From: an uncultured Pleurocapsa sp.
GTDB lineage: Bacteria > Cyanobacteriota > Cyanobacteriia > Cyanobacteriales > Xenococcaceae
DNA length: 37,848 nt
Assembly: GCA_937884735.1 (NCBI GenBank)
Contig: CAKZYI010000505.1
Span: 1-37,848 of the forward strand
Direction of reading: 5' to 3'
Shown here piece by piece: positions 1-11,165 of the stretch (its first letter is position 1; every line of letters starts with the position of its first letter). The notes below the pieces were generated by a model. That model was not told the origin of the DNA. It did not search any database and saw nothing but the letters and a program-made list of their open reading frames with translations. The position numbers were made by a program, and so were the translations under genes.

Positions 1-341
1 GGGGTGTTTATGACTTCCTGCCAAGCAACATCGTCCATCAACAATTTGACTAGGACATAACAAGGAAAAACATTTTCATCGCTGGTATAGCGAGAGCCAT
101 CTTTACGGATTTTGACGCTAGGAGTCTGAGGAATTTGAACTTGAATAATACGATCGCCTATTTCTAGGGTTTGGATTCGCATGTCCAAATCGGTTTTGAC
201 ACGCTTTTCACATCCTGAAGCAACTTGAACTGCATACCTACGAGGAGATCCTTTAGTTTTGTCCTGAACTTTCTCTTCTGTTTGCTCTGCCTGCTCTAGC
301 TGCTCGTTATTATCTTCTGGTACATCTACAGTATCAGTCAT
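1..341 (-). CDS. nusG: Transcription termination/antitermination protein NusG (5' part; runs off window edge)
   Basis: Hand translation of minus strand from ATG at 341: MTDTVDVPEDNNEQ...RRYAVQVASGCEKRVKTDLDMRIQTLEIGDRIIQVQIPQTPSVKIRKDGSRYTSDENVFPCYVLVKLLMDDVAWQEVINTP; adjacent to secE as in the usual bacterial order. Confidence 0.93.
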   Translation of the reverse strand, partial: MTDTVDVPEDNNEQLEQAEQTEEKVQDKTKGSPRRYAVQVASGCEKRVKTDLDMRIQTLEIGDRIIQVQIPQTPSVKIRKDGSRYTSDENVFPCYVLVKLLMDDVAWQEVINT

Positions 342-345
342 AATT

Positions 346-582
346 TTAGAATACCTTTCCTGCTCCCCAAGCAAAGAATTTATCTATCAAGTAAATAATT
401 GTAGATACTAAAATAACCATCAAAATTACTGCAGCTGACTCACTAATGAGCTGCTGCCTAGATGGCCAAACCACTTTACCCAATTCTTCTTTCGTTTGAA
501 TGGCAAATTCGGCAGCACCATTGCTTTTTTCAGCTTCTTTTGGTGCGGGCTGTTCTTTTTTTACTATATCTTTTTTAGCCAA
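346..582 (-). CDS. secE: Preprotein translocase subunit SecE
   Basis: TKEELGKVVWPSRQQLISESAAVILMV motif; 78 aa; next to nusG. Confidence 0.95.
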   Translation of the reverse strand: MAKKDIVKKEQPAPKEAEKSNGAAEFAIQTKEELGKVVWPSRQQLISESAAVILMVILVSTIIYLIDKFFAWGAGKVF

Positions 583-868
583 AACTGTTTCCTCGCGGTA
601 GTGTTCGCTCTCTATAATTTATATGAGAAATGTTGTTTAAAATATTAGTTAGGAAGATGAAGATGTACTTGTACAACGCTCATCTCCAGAGCTTGAAACT
701 TCAAACTATAAATTCTAAGTTATAAGTAAAGTGAAGTTTGCTGATAACTATTATTAAGCTTAACGAATTACTAAGCAAATGAATTATGGACGCAAGCTTA
801 CCACTAACCGTAAGTAGGCTTGGAATGTACACTAACCCTTTGCCTGTCTTTAGTGCATGGGGTATGAC

Positions 869-940
869 GCGCCTTGAAGGACTTGAACCCTCGACATCCG
901 GTTTTGGAGACCGACGTTCTACCAACTGAACTAAAGACGC
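869..940 (-). tRNA. tRNA-Trp (CCA)
   Basis: Minus strand GCGTCTTTAGTTCAGTTGGTAGAACGTCGGTCTCCAAAACCGGATGTCGAGGGTTCAAGTCCTTCAAGGCGC folds as a cloverleaf, CCA anticodon; located between secE and rplS. Confidence 0.95.
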
Positions 941-1036
941 ATTTCGTTACTAACTTCGTTTACTCGTTAGAACTTCCCAAGTATACCGCATTTCTAGCAT
1001 TCTTTACAAAAATTTATCTCAAAATGAAAAAAATCA

Positions 1037-1399
1037 TTAGATAGGGCGATCAAAGCGTTGTTTAATTCTGGTTGCTTTACCTACGCGATCGCGCAAATAA
1101 TATAGTTTAGCGCGACGTACTTTACCGCGACGTTCTACTTTAATTTTGTCAATCATCGGAGAGTGTAACAAGAATACTCTTTCTACCCCTACTCCTTGGA
1201 AAACTTTTCTTACGGTGATGGTTTCATTGATCCCACCGTTTTGCATGGCGATTACTGTTCCTTTGTAGGGCTGTACTCGCTCTTTATTTCCTTCTGTAAT
1301 TCTCACACCAACCTCAACAGTATCCCCTACATAAATCTGGGGCACGTCTGACTTTAGATGTTCTGCTTCTATTGAACGTATAATTGCTTCGGCATTCAT
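1037..1399 (-). CDS. rplS: 50S ribosomal protein L19
   Basis: [58 protein letters not shown] typical of bL19. Confidence 0.97.
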   Translation of the reverse strand: MNAEAIIRSIEAEHLKSDVPQIYVGDTVEVGVRITEGNKERVQPYKGTVIAMQNGGINETITVRKVFQGVGVERVFLLHSPMIDKIKVERRGKVRRAKLYYLRDRVGKATRIKQRFDRPI

Positions 1400-1471
1400 G
1401 GCTGTTATAAAAACTCACGATTTACCATAATAGCTTTTTTTTAGGTTACTGGAAAGGTAATAATTACTGAT

Positions 1472-2077
1472 TTATCTTTCACGAAATTCGATTACATCGC
1501 TTTTGATGGTCATGTCATATCCACTAAAAAAGCTCTGCCCCAACAGTCCCATGTCCATCGAGGGAGAAGTGATTACTAAAGGATTATCATAATAAAGCTC
1601 CGCAACACTGACAGAGTATAAGTAACCAGAAGACATGGCAACACGTTTACTACTGGGAGTAGATACAAAAACATTTTGGTGATGTTGTACTTTCAGAGTT
1701 TTTGCCATTTGCTTGGTAATAACTATTTGGCTTGCACCCGTATCTAACATCATCTCAAATACATAGCGATCGTTGAATTTGACATCAATTACAGGAATAC
1801 CGCCTCGTCTGCTTTTGATGGGAATAGTATAAACACCCTTTTGATTTTGATATGTTTGAGGCGGTTGGTAGTTGTAATTATTGTGTTGATATCGTTGAGG
1901 ATTTTGATAGCTGGGATGAGTATTTTTGGGCGAGGAATTTTGACACAAATAACCCAGATTTACGGAATTACCATTGCTGTCTAACATAAAACAGGTTGAA
2001 TTTTCCTGGGCTAAAGCAACAATAGCCAAGGAATTAAATTATGTTGTTAAAAAGACTATTTTAAATAATTTTTTCAT
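1472..2077 (-). pseudogene. Secreted retropepsin-like aspartic protease, signal peptide interrupted by in-frame TAA (2039-2041)
   Basis: DTGASQIVITKQMAKTL active-site motif; extending the ORF upstream gives MKKLFKIVFLTT*FNSLAIVALAQENSTCF, a signal peptide split by a stop at codon 13. Confidence 0.75.
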
Positions 2078-2278
2078 TTTAAAAATATAAATAAAACTGG
2101 AAATAATACTCAGGAAGTAGAATGTATAGATATTTTTTTACTAGCCTATCTTTTTTAAAATGGTCGTCATAAGACAAAGATCACAGCATAATTAGTAGAA
2201 AAAACTGACATAATCTCAATTTAGTTGTAACAATCGTTCATTGTGGACTATAAATTATGGATTACATAATTTTTTACT

Positions 2279-3082
2279 ATGACTATAACTCCCGCACAAG
2301 AAGCGATCGCTAATCTAATTAATCTTGCAGAAAGGGGTGAAATAGATCCTTGGGATGTCCCTGTAATTACCATAATCGACCGTTTTCTAGATGAATTGGG
2401 ATTGATGGGAGAAACAGAATCTCCCCAGCAAGAAGCCGATCTTCCTCGGTCTGGTCAAGCATTTCTTTGGGCATCAATGTTAGTTCTATTTAAGGCTGAT
2501 AGTTTGCACCTGTTGCAGGAAGAATTATTAGAAATAGAAGAAGAAGAATTTTTTGAAGAAGAATATATTGAAACTGAAAAGCGATCGCTTCCTGCTAATT
2601 TAGAACAGCACATTCGTCGGCGCGCCTCTGTACAGTCGTTGGGCAAACGTCCCGTTACCTTACAAGAGTTAATCGAGCAATTAGAACATATTGCAGCGGA
2701 AATAGAAGCAGCCGCTAACGATACATCTCCCAAACGCTCAAAAAGATCTCGGAGTGCAGCGATCAAAGCGATCGCACAATTGGCTCACAATGAAAATTTG
2801 ACCGAATTGGCTGCTCAATTAGAAAACTTTCTATATTTAAATTTGGCTAACCTGTCTTGCGATCGAGATTATGTAGATTGGGAAAATTTGTTGGAAAGAT
2901 GGCATACTGCTGATGCTGCTAAAGTTTTGAATCAAGACCACTCCCACGATTCCGATTTGGATCGAGCAGGGGTTTTCTGGGCATTACTGCTGCTTTCAGC
3001 ACAGTCCAAAGTAGAATTAGTCCAAGAAGAATTTTATCAAGATTTAAGTGTTCGTCCTCTTAATTCATGCATTTCTACTTGA
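2279..3082 (+). CDS. scpA: Segregation and condensation protein A
   Basis: N-terminal AIANLINLAERGEIDPWDVPVITIIDRFLDEL is the typical ScpA motif. Confidence 0.9.
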   Translation: MTITPAQEAIANLINLAERGEIDPWDVPVITIIDRFLDELGLMGETESPQQEADLPRSGQAFLWASMLVLFKADSLHLLQEELLEIEEEEFFEEEYIETEKRSLPANLEQHIRRRASVQSLGKRPVTLQELIEQLEHIAAEIEAAANDTSPKRSKRSRSAAIKAIAQLAHNENLTELAAQLENFLYLNLANLSCDRDYVDWENLLERWHTADAAKVLNQDHSHDSDLDRAGVFWALLLLSAQSKVELVQEEFYQDLSVRPLNSCIST

Positions 3083-3156
3083 GTCTTAAGGAACTAGTTT
3101 TGATAAACTGTAGTAGTTAAAACATTTACAATAAGTATGGTTGAGGAGAAGCTTTC

Positions 3157-4320
3157 ATGAAAGCCATGATCTTGGCGGCTGGTAAAGGTACTCGCGTTCG
3201 CCCCATAACATATACAATTCCCAAACCCCTGATTCCGATTTTACAAAAACCAGTCATGGAATTTCTCTTGGAACTCTTAAGACAACATGGTTTTGATGAA
3301 ATCATGGTCAATGTGAGTCACTTGGCTCATGAAATAGAAGGATATTTCCGCGATGGTCAACGTTTTGGAGTTGATATTGGTTATTCTTTTGAAGGTAGCA
3401 TTGTTGATGGAAAACTCGTCGGTGCAGCATTGGGTTCAGCAGGTGGTTTGAGGAAGATTCAAGACTTTAATACTTTTTTTGATGACACTTTCGTTGTTCT
3501 TTGTGGTGATGCCTTAATCGATTTAGATTTGACCGCAGCAGTAAAGGAACACAAAGCTAAAGGTGCGATCGCAACAGTGGTAACGAAGAAAGTTCCGAAA
3601 GAAGATGTACCTAGCTACGGAGTGGTTGTAACTGATGAGGATGGCAAAATCAAGTCTTTCCAAGAAAAGCCTTCTGTAGAGGAAGCTTTAAGTACAGATA
3701 TTAATACAGGTATCTATATTTTTGAGCCAGAGGTATTTGACTATATTCCATCAGAACAAGAGTATGACATTGGTGGTGAATTATTTCCTAAACTAGTAGC
3801 AAAAAATGCTCCTTTTTACGCTGTTTCTATGGACTTTGAGTGGGTTGATATTGGCAAAGTACCAGACTATTGGCAAGCAGTCAGGGGAGTATTGACTAGA
3901 GAAATTAAAAATGTGAATATTCCTGGGACAGAAGTTGCGCCTGGTATTTACACGGGATTAAATGTAGCGGTAAATTGGGATAAGGTAGAAATAGAAGGCC
4001 CTGTATATATTGGTGGGATGACTAAAATTGAGGACGGAGCAAAAATTGTTGGTCCTGCGATGATTGGTCCTAACTGCTATATCTGTAGTGGTGCAACTGT
4101 AGATAACAGCGTCATCTTTGAATATTCTCGTCTTGGAGAAGGTATTCGCTTGGTTGATAAGCTAGTATTTGGTCGCTATTGTGTTGATAAGACTGGCGCA
4201 GCAATTGACCTACAAGCAGCAGCTTTGGATTGGTTGATTACGGATACTCGTAATAATCCTACAGAACAAGAATTGGACGAGCATCAGGTAATTAAGGATT
4301 TTTTGAAAGAAGATAATTAA
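3157..4320 (+). CDS. Sugar-phosphate nucleotidyltransferase (mannose-1-phosphate guanylyltransferase / NDP-sugar pyrophosphorylase family)
   Basis: MKAMILAAGKGTRVRPITYTIPKPLIPILQKPVMEF signature plus C-terminal left-handed beta-helix-like region. Confidence 0.9.
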   Translation: MKAMILAAGKGTRVRPITYTIPKPLIPILQKPVMEFLLELLRQHGFDEIMVNVSHLAHEIEGYFRDGQRFGVDIGYSFEGSIVDGKLVGAALGSAGGLRKIQDFNTFFDDTFVVLCGDALIDLDLTAAVKEHKAKGAIATVVTKKVPKEDVPSYGVVVTDEDGKIKSFQEKPSVEEALSTDINTGIYIFEPEVFDYIPSEQEYDIGGELFPKLVAKNAPFYAVSMDFEWVDIGKVPDYWQAVRGVLTREIKNVNIPGTEVAPGIYTGLNVAVNWDKVEIEGPVYIGGMTKIEDGAKIVGPAMIGPNCYICSGATVDNSVIFEYSRLGEGIRLVDKLVFGRYCVDKTGAAIDLQAAALDWLITDTRNNPTEQELDEHQVIKDFLKEDN

Positions 4321-4333
4321 TATCTTAATGTAA

Positions 4334-4353
4334 GGGCAAGCCGTGGTTTGCCC
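4334..4353. repeat. Hairpin GGGCAAGCCGTGGTTTGCCC
   Basis: 8-9 bp stem after the stop of the nucleotidyltransferase; no U-tract follows, so not called a terminator. Confidence 0.5.
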
Positions 4354-4424
4354 CTATGGTAAGAACAAATTAGTATCTTTTGTGCAATTTTTAGATTTTT
4401 GTTGCTATAATGATCTAGCATTGA

Positions 4425-4498
4425 TGGGCTATAACTCAGTTGGTTAGAGTGTCACATTGACATTGTGGAAGTCGGCAGTTCGAGTCTGCCTAGCCCAA
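4425..4498 (+). tRNA. tRNA-Val (GAC)
   Basis: TGGGCTA/TAGCCCA acceptor, ACTC/GAGT D stem, TCACA-TTGACAT-TGTGG anticodon arm (GAC), GGCAG-TTCGAGT-CTGCC T arm. Confidence 0.92.
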
Positions 4499-4532
4499 TA
4501 GTTTAAATTAGCAGTTTGGTAAATAGTCAGTT

Positions 4533-5708
4533 CTAACTATCGACAAATTCTTTTAGTCGTCTTATTCCTTTTTCGATAGTATCCATATCGGTAGCATAGG
4601 AAAAGCGAATGCAGTCATCTGCGCCAAATGCTATGCCAGGTATTGCCGCGACTTGTTTTGTTTCTAATAACTCATTGCAAAATTCGAGAGATTTTTTCCC
4701 AGTCTGAGAAATATCTACAAATAAATAAAAAGCACCGTAAGGTTTAGGGCAGCTCAAGCTCGAAATAGCGTTAATTGCTTCGTACATATAGGTTCTGCGC
4801 TTCGCAAAAGCCTGCATCATTTCCTGTACGCATTCTTGAGAAGATTCTAAAGCTGCGATCGCACCATACTGGGCAAAAGTACATACATTGGAAGTACTAT
4901 GACCCTGAATTTTTGCCATGGCTTTAATAATCTCTGTGGATGCAGCGGCATAACCTACACGCCACCCTGTCATAGAATGACTTTTGGCAAAACCACTACT
5001 TACAATAGTACGAGCAAATATTTCTTCGTCGATCGAGCCGATACTTAAATGCTCGGCATCATCATAAAGAATTTTTTCGTAGATCTCATCTGAGACTACC
5101 AGAATATCTCGATCGACGATTATTTTAGCCAAAGCTCTTACTTCATCAGGAGCATAAACTGTACCTGTCGGATTAGAAGGAGAATTAAATACGAACAGCT
5201 TAGTGTTGGGGGTAATTGCTGCTTCTAGCTGCTGGGGAGTAATCTTATAGTCATTTTCAGCTAAAGTATCTACAATTATGGGAGTGCCACCCGCAGACTT
5301 GACCATTTCAGGATAGCTCAACCAATAGGGAGCGGGAATAACTACTTCATCCCCCTCTTCAATCAAAACCTGCATCAAGTTAAACAAAGAAAATTTACCG
5401 CCGTTGGTAACAATAATATTCTCTGCTCCGTAATTAAGATTATTATCGTTTTTAAGTTTCTTAGCTATGGCTTGTCTGAGTTTTAATTCCCCCACCGCTG
5501 CACCATAGCGAGTTTTTCCTTCATCTAAAGCAGTCTTAGCAGCTTCACAGATATGCTTGGGAGTAGGAAAATCAGGCTCTCCTGCGCTAAAGCTACAAAC
5601 ATCAATTCCTGATGCTTTCATAGCTTTGGCTTTTGCCGAAATCGCTAAAGTGAGGGAGGGAGATATTTTGCTGACTCTTGCTGCTAATTTCATTTCGTAA
5701 AAACCCAA
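4533..5708 (-). CDS. Pyridoxal phosphate-dependent aminotransferase (aspartate aminotransferase type)
   Basis: [44 protein letters not shown]-lysine motif. Confidence 0.93.
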   Translation of the reverse strand: MGFYEMKLAARVSKISPSLTLAISAKAKAMKASGIDVCSFSAGEPDFPTPKHICEAAKTALDEGKTRYGAAVGELKLRQAIAKKLKNDNNLNYGAENIIVTNGGKFSLFNLMQVLIEEGDEVVIPAPYWLSYPEMVKSAGGTPIIVDTLAENDYKITPQQLEAAITPNTKLFVFNSPSNPTGTVYAPDEVRALAKIIVDRDILVVSDEIYEKILYDDAEHLSIGSIDEEIFARTIVSSGFAKSHSMTGWRVGYAAASTEIIKAMAKIQGHSTSNVCTFAQYGAIAALESSQECVQEMMQAFAKRRTYMYEAINAISSLSCPKPYGAFYLFVDISQTGKKSLEFCNELLETKQVAAIPGIAFGADDCIRFSYATDMDTIEKGIRRLKEFVDS

Positions 5709-6063
5709 GATATTCTATTTGGCAACTGCTAGACGGGATTATTATAGTTTCGCAAAGACTTTCGATAATAACCGATATCCTGGCACTTTTCTTTACATTT
5801 CCCCGTATTCTATTCTTCTTGTCAACAAGCGATCGCATTATGGCTATTTTGGGATTTATTTTATTGATTGATAATTTTTAGAGAAACAGCAGCATAGCGT
5901 AAAGTATTTCAATTAAGCGATCGCATTTTTCTCCTCAACCCAGATTTATCAAAATAAATATTACCAAGTATTAAGAAAATTGAGTTTTTACACCTAAATC
6001 GACTGATTTGTAGGTACAACCATTAGTGTTCCCAACTTTTTTGATTGTCAAGTAGTATAAAAA

Positions 6064-6104
6064 TACTTATTACTTATTACTTATTACTTATTACTTATTA
6101 CTTA
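6064..6104. repeat. Heptanucleotide tandem repeat (TACTTAT), about 5.9 copies
   Basis: TACTTATTACTTATTACTTAT... uninterrupted period 7 upstream of smc. Confidence 0.95.
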
Positions 6105-6148
6105 AATCATCATTTGTCCCAACCTATTAACATAACTGCCTCTAGTTC

Positions 6149-9100
6149 ATGGTTCATATAAAGCGCGTTGAACTTTCTCATTTCAAATCTTTTGGTGGTA
6201 CGACCAAAGTACCTATATTACCTGGCTTTACTGTCATTTCTGGTCCTAATGGTTCGGGAAAGTCAAATATTTTGGATGCGCTGCTGTTTTGTCTTGGTTT
6301 GGCTAGCTCTAAAGGAATGCGAGCCGATCGCTTGCCCGACTTAGTTAATAATAAACATATTGGCAATGGTAAAGCAGCTGAGACAATTGTTTCTGTAACT
6401 TTAGATCTAACAGATTTGGGGGATTTGTCTGATGTCGTGACAACTATTAGCGATGCTAAAGACTTGACTTCAATCTCTTCTTCGGAAGAATTGCAGGAGG
6501 TTATGGGGGATAGAAGTAATGGAAATGGAAATGGAAATAGCAATGGCAATGGCAATAGCAATGGCAATGGCAATGGACATGATGAGCAAATAAAGGCAGA
6601 AGAAGAAGAAGAAAAAGAAATAACTGCCCCAGTGGATCGAGATGATAAAAAAATTATTGCGATCGCTAACGGGGATAGTTTGGAATGGAAGGTAACGCGA
6701 CGCTTGCGGGTAGGAAAGAAGGGAAATTATACTTCGACGTTTTATATTAATGGACAGGTTTCTACTGCGACAGAGGTACATGAACAGCTACAGAAGTTAA
6801 GAATTTATCCTGAAGGGTACAATGTGGTGTTGCAGGGTGACGTTACCAGCATCATCACAATGAATTCTAAGGAAAGACGAGAAATTATTGATGAATTGGC
6901 GGGAGTAGCAGCATTCGACCGCAAAATAAATCAAACTCGCAAAACCTTAGATAAGGTGCAGGAAAGAGAAGAAAAATGCCATATTATTGCCCAATAATTA
7001 ATTGCTTATCGCGATCGCCTGGCTGCGGATCGTGTAAAAGCAGAAAAGTATCGTATGTTATAAGAATAGGTACAGGAAAAGAAAACCCAGGAAAAGGTTT
7101 TAGTCTGGCGATCCCTTACTCAGCAGCAGGAAGAGTTACTAGAAAAGGTATCTGTAGGAGAGGCGCAACGAACACAGTTGACAGGCAGTATTGCCAAGCT
7201 GGATGGAGAAGTTAAAGAGTGTAGTGAAAAGCTGGAAACCCTCAACGCTCAAGTAAAAGCCTTGGGAGAAGACGAACAGCTATCTGTAGCCTCAGATTTA
7301 GCTACGCAAAAAGCCAAACAGCTTACCCTACAGCAGAAAATAGAAGAATTAGGCAATACTAACCAGCAAAAACAACAGGCTTTAGTACAGACACAGCAAA
7401 ACCTTGAACAATATCAACGAGAAATAGAACAGCTTAGTAAAGATAAAGACAAATTAGAGACTGAAACTATTCCTACATTAACCCAGCTAGCTTTATCAGC
7501 CAGAGAAACAGTAACTCAAAGCAAACAAAACGCTAATGCGATCGCTGAAGCTTCTGAAGCCTGGGTACAAGAGCAAGCAAATATCTCTCGTCAAGTAACG
7601 GCGATCCAAAAAACTCTCAACCCCGAACGCACAGAGCAAGCGAGAATCAGCGAGAAGCACAACCAATTAAATAATAGTATCCAAGAGCAAAATCAATCTT
7701 TATCGGCGGTAGAAACGGAATTAAACGCCAAGCAGACGGAGTATGATGCCCTATCTGGTACAGTAACAGCAGAACAAACTCACGTTCAAAACGTGGCGCA
7801 AGAATTAGCCGAAGCAGAAAGCGATCGCGCTTTGCAAGAGGAAACTAAACAGCGGTTATTAAAAGAGCAACGGGATAAGCAAAGGGAATTAGATAAGCTA
7901 GAGGCGAAAAAGCAAGCACAGCAAGAAGTACAGGGGACTTATGCTAGCAAAATTATTCTTAATTCTGGCATCTCAGGAGTAGAGGGATTAGTCGTACAGC
8001 TCGGACAAGTCGAACAGCGTTATCGTTTGGCGTTGGAAACCGCTGCTGGGGGAAGATTGGGCTTTATTGTCGTCGAAAGCGATCGCGTTGCAGCAGAAGG
8101 GATTGAATTATTAAAAAGGGAAAGAGGGGGTAGAGCAACTTTCTTACCTTTAAATAAAATTCAAGCACCCAAAATTGGCAATTTGGCTACCATGCGCTTT
8201 GGTAGAGGTTTTGTTGATTTGGCTTATAACTTGGTTGAGTGTGACTCTCGTTATGACGAAATATTCGCCTACGTATTTGGTAATACCGCAGTCTTCGATA
8301 GCCTCAATAATGCTCGCTCTAGCATGGGTAAACATCGCATTGTTACCTTGGAAGGGGATATCTTAGAAATGAGTGGTGCAATGACTGGAGGCAGTAAGTC
8401 TAGTCGCTCCACACTGCATTTCGGTGGTGGTGCTAACCGCGAGTCTGGACAAGTCGAAGCATTGCGATCGCGTTTAGCAGAGATAACCCGCATATTGGAT
8501 AGTTATGATGCCAGATTATCAACTCAGCTAGCTCAAATTAAAGATTTGGCAGAGGAGTTAACCGAAGCCAGACAGTTGGGTAGAGACAATAAAATCCTCT
8601 CAGATCAGTTAGCTAAAGATATTGCTCGCCTCACCGCACAACGAGAATTATTAATCAATCAGCTACATAATAATCGCCAGGAAAGAGACACAATTCAAAC
8701 TCGTTTAACAGAACTAAATCAGTCTATTCCCGAACAAGAGTCTCAGTTGGAGTCGTTACAAGAACAGCTAAGAGTTTTGGAAGAATCTCATTCTCAAAGT
8801 GAATGGCAGCAGGTACAGGTTGTTATTAATAGACAAGAAGAACAGTTACAAATACAGGAATTAAATCTAAGAAACTCGGAAACTATGCTGTTAGATATAA
8901 CTAACCAGCATCAAAGATTAACAGAAAAAAATACCGAAGCCAAAGAATATAAAACTCAGCTACTTATTGACTGTTCTGAGATAAGCGATCGCCGAACAAA
9001 AGTTGACGAACAGCTAACAGAAATAAAACAAAGAATTGCCGAAACAGAAATAGAATTAGCCAAGCTCTCAGAAAAACTAGGAGCAACAAAAGAAGAACGC

Positions 9101-9979
9101 GATCGCATTGAAAATGAACTAAAGCAACTGCGCGATCGACATCAAAAGCAAGCTTGGCAACTAGAAAAGCTAAATTCAACTCAACAAGAAAGGCAAGCCA
9201 CTCTCCAAACCTTAGAACAGCAAATAACCGAACAGGAACAAGAACTACCCGATCCTATTCCCGAAATTCCCCAGTTAGTTAACGAAGACGGAGTTGAAGC
9301 AGGGGAACTACTTACCTTTTCCAGTTTGCAAGAACAGGTAGAACAACTACAAAAGCAAATTCGCAACGGAGAAAAACGCCTCGAAGCAATGGAACCTGTC
9401 AATATGTTGGCGATAGAAGAATACGAAAAAACTGAAGCCAGATTACAGGAGCTATCCCATAAATTAGATACTATCGAAGCAGAAAGAACTGAATTACTAC
9501 TCCGTGTAGAAAAATTTACTACCCTCCGTTTAAAGGCTTTCAAAGAATCTTTTGATGCAGTAAACGAAAACTTTCAAAAAATATATGCCGAACTATCCGA
9601 TGGTGATGGACATCTACAGTTAGAAGATGAAGCAGATCCCTTTAACGGTGGTTTAAACCTCGTTGCACACCCCAAAGGAAAGGCAGTGCAAAAACTAAGT
9701 TCAATGTCTGGGGGGGAGAAATCTTTAACCGCACTCGGCTTTATTTTCTCCCTACAAAAATATCGCCCATCTCCCTTTTATGCCTTTGATGAAGTAGATA
9801 TGTTTCTCGATGGTGCAAATGTCGAAAAGCTATCTCGCATGGTGAAGAAACAGGCACAGTCGGCACAGTTTATTGTGGTTAGTCTGCGTCGTCCAATGAT
9901 TGAGGCTTCAGAAAGAACTATCGGGGTTACTCAAGCAAGAGGAGCGCATACTCAAGTATTAGGAATTAAAATGAAGTAG
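6149..9979 (+). pseudogene. smc: Chromosome segregation protein SMC, one frame split by three in-frame stops (TAA 6995-6997, TAA 7061-7063, TAG 7067-7069)
   Basis: N part has Walker [22 protein letters not shown] part has hinge ISGVEGLVVQL...TAAGGRLGFIVV, signature SMSGGEKSLTALGFIFSLQ and Walker B FYAFDEVDMFL. Linking frame reads CHIIAQ*LIAYRDRLAADRVKAEKYRML*E*VQEKKTQEKVLVWRSLTQQQEELLEKVSVGEAQRTQLTGSIAK. Could alternatively be two separate ORFs. Confidence 0.9.
6518..6577 (+). repeat. Hexanucleotide coding repeat (AATGGN/AATAGC) encoding (N-G/S)x10 inside the SMC head region
   Basis: [20 protein letters not shown], 10 hexamer units in frame. Confidence 0.95.
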
Positions 9980-10175
9980 TTTTTGAAAATTAATAATTAA
10001 TAATTTATTTTTAAAAACAATCGAGTATTGTAGTGTTTGAAAAAAAGATAAAAATCAAGGAAACAAAATAGAATAAAATTGTTGCACGCAAAGACACAGA
10101 GGCGCAAAGATACAAAGAAAAAGTCAATAAATTAGTAGTTGTTTAAGTAAGCTTTTGTTCCGCTTTTTTTAAGAT

Positions 10176-10511
10176 CTATTTTCCTTTTATCCATCCAGAT
10201 AAAAGACCACTTGGTATTGCTGTCAACAACCATCCTCTCATCGTATATCCTATTAATCCCATCATAATTGTAAAAAATGATCCCGCTGCCATAAAATTGT
10301 CTGAAAATTTATATTTTAGAGAGCTATTTTTTGATATTAATGGTGTTCTATATTTAAACAAGCAAAAATGAATAGATAGAGCTAGTCCAGCTGACCAGCT
10401 TCCAATCATAACAAATCCAGCAATTAACAATATGGTTGTTAATATGCTCCACCACTCGTTAGCAAGAAGCCATTGTTTCCAGAATTTTTTTTTAGAGGTC
10501 ATTATAAACAA
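10176..10511 (-). CDS. Small membrane protein, hypothetical
   Basis: 111-aa ORF with hydrophobic segments; no family recognised. Confidence 0.45.
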   Translation of the reverse strand: MFIMTSKKKFWKQWLLANEWWSILTTILLIAGFVMIGSWSAGLALSIHFCLFKYRTPLISKNSSLKYKFSDNFMAAGSFFTIMMGLIGYTMRGWLLTAIPSGLLSGWIKGK

Positions 10512-10607
10512 ATAAATAAGTTAGTTTATCCAGCATAACTTGAATTTTTCTTGATACTTTCAGTGAAAATATGGTGCGTAATATAGAACAAGCTTCGATT
10601 TTTGCCA

Positions 10608-11066
10608 ATGTCTAGAATTAAGTATTTTTTTTCAGTTCCAAAAAGACTTCAAATATTAACGATTGCTTTGGTAATTTTTGTTCCTATTTGGTTGTCTTTA
10701 CCAGGAATGACTGAAGATATGAGTGTTCGTCCTTGGTATTATTTGTAGTCAAAAGGTTTACTTTCTATAAATACTACCATTCTAAACGACTTTTCTAGAG
10801 ATAGTGAATATCAAAAAGCATTAGTAGGAAAGCCTGTTGGAGTTTTAATTCCCCTTTTCCCTGAATTTACAAAAGCTAGTAAGTACGATATTAATTCAGA
10901 AAGATACAAGTACTCACAGAAATTGTCACTGAAATATCAAAAAGAAGGAAATTCAATTTATGTTGATGACATATATTGGTTAAGTGGTGATAAAAATTAT
11001 GCCGATGGGTTTTATGTAATTACTTCTAATGGCAAGATTATTAAATTTCACTTGCTTAAAGGATAA
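10608..11066 (+). pseudogene. Hypothetical protein with N-terminal TM segment, interrupted by in-frame TAG (10746-10748)
   Basis: 152-codon frame open apart from one TAG: MSRIKYFFSVPKRLQILTIALVIFVPIWLSLPGMTEDMSVRPWYYL*SKGLLSINTTILNDFSRDSEYQ...KFHLLKG; absent from the supplied ORF track. Confidence 0.6.
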
Positions 11067-11165
11067 AAATTTATTCAGCAAAAAATAATAATATATTTTT
11101 ATTTTTCTAATGTGATCGCATTCTAACTAGCTTTCAATAAATTATGAAATTCTCTCTTATCTTAT

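Noticed and set aside
701-925. 74-aa minus-strand ORF
   Set aside because: Overlaps the tRNA-Trp gene; no recognisable protein family.
5602-5881. ORFs 5602-5838 (-) and 5678-5881 (+)
   Set aside because: Overlap each other and the aminotransferase 5' end; composition looks spurious.
6178-9543. Antisense ORFs inside smc (6178-6573, 6470-6781, 8150-8335, 8269-8493, 8964-9179, 9181-9543)
   Set aside because: Low-complexity mirrors of the SMC coding strand (for example [15 protein letters not shown] opposite the NG repeat); no independent support.
10081-10125. CGCAAAGACACAGAGGCGCAAAGATAC repeat as a CRISPR or regulatory motif
   Set aside because: Matches a commonplace cyanobacterial intergenic filler repeat; no spacer structure. 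No CRISPR array was seen anywhere in the window.
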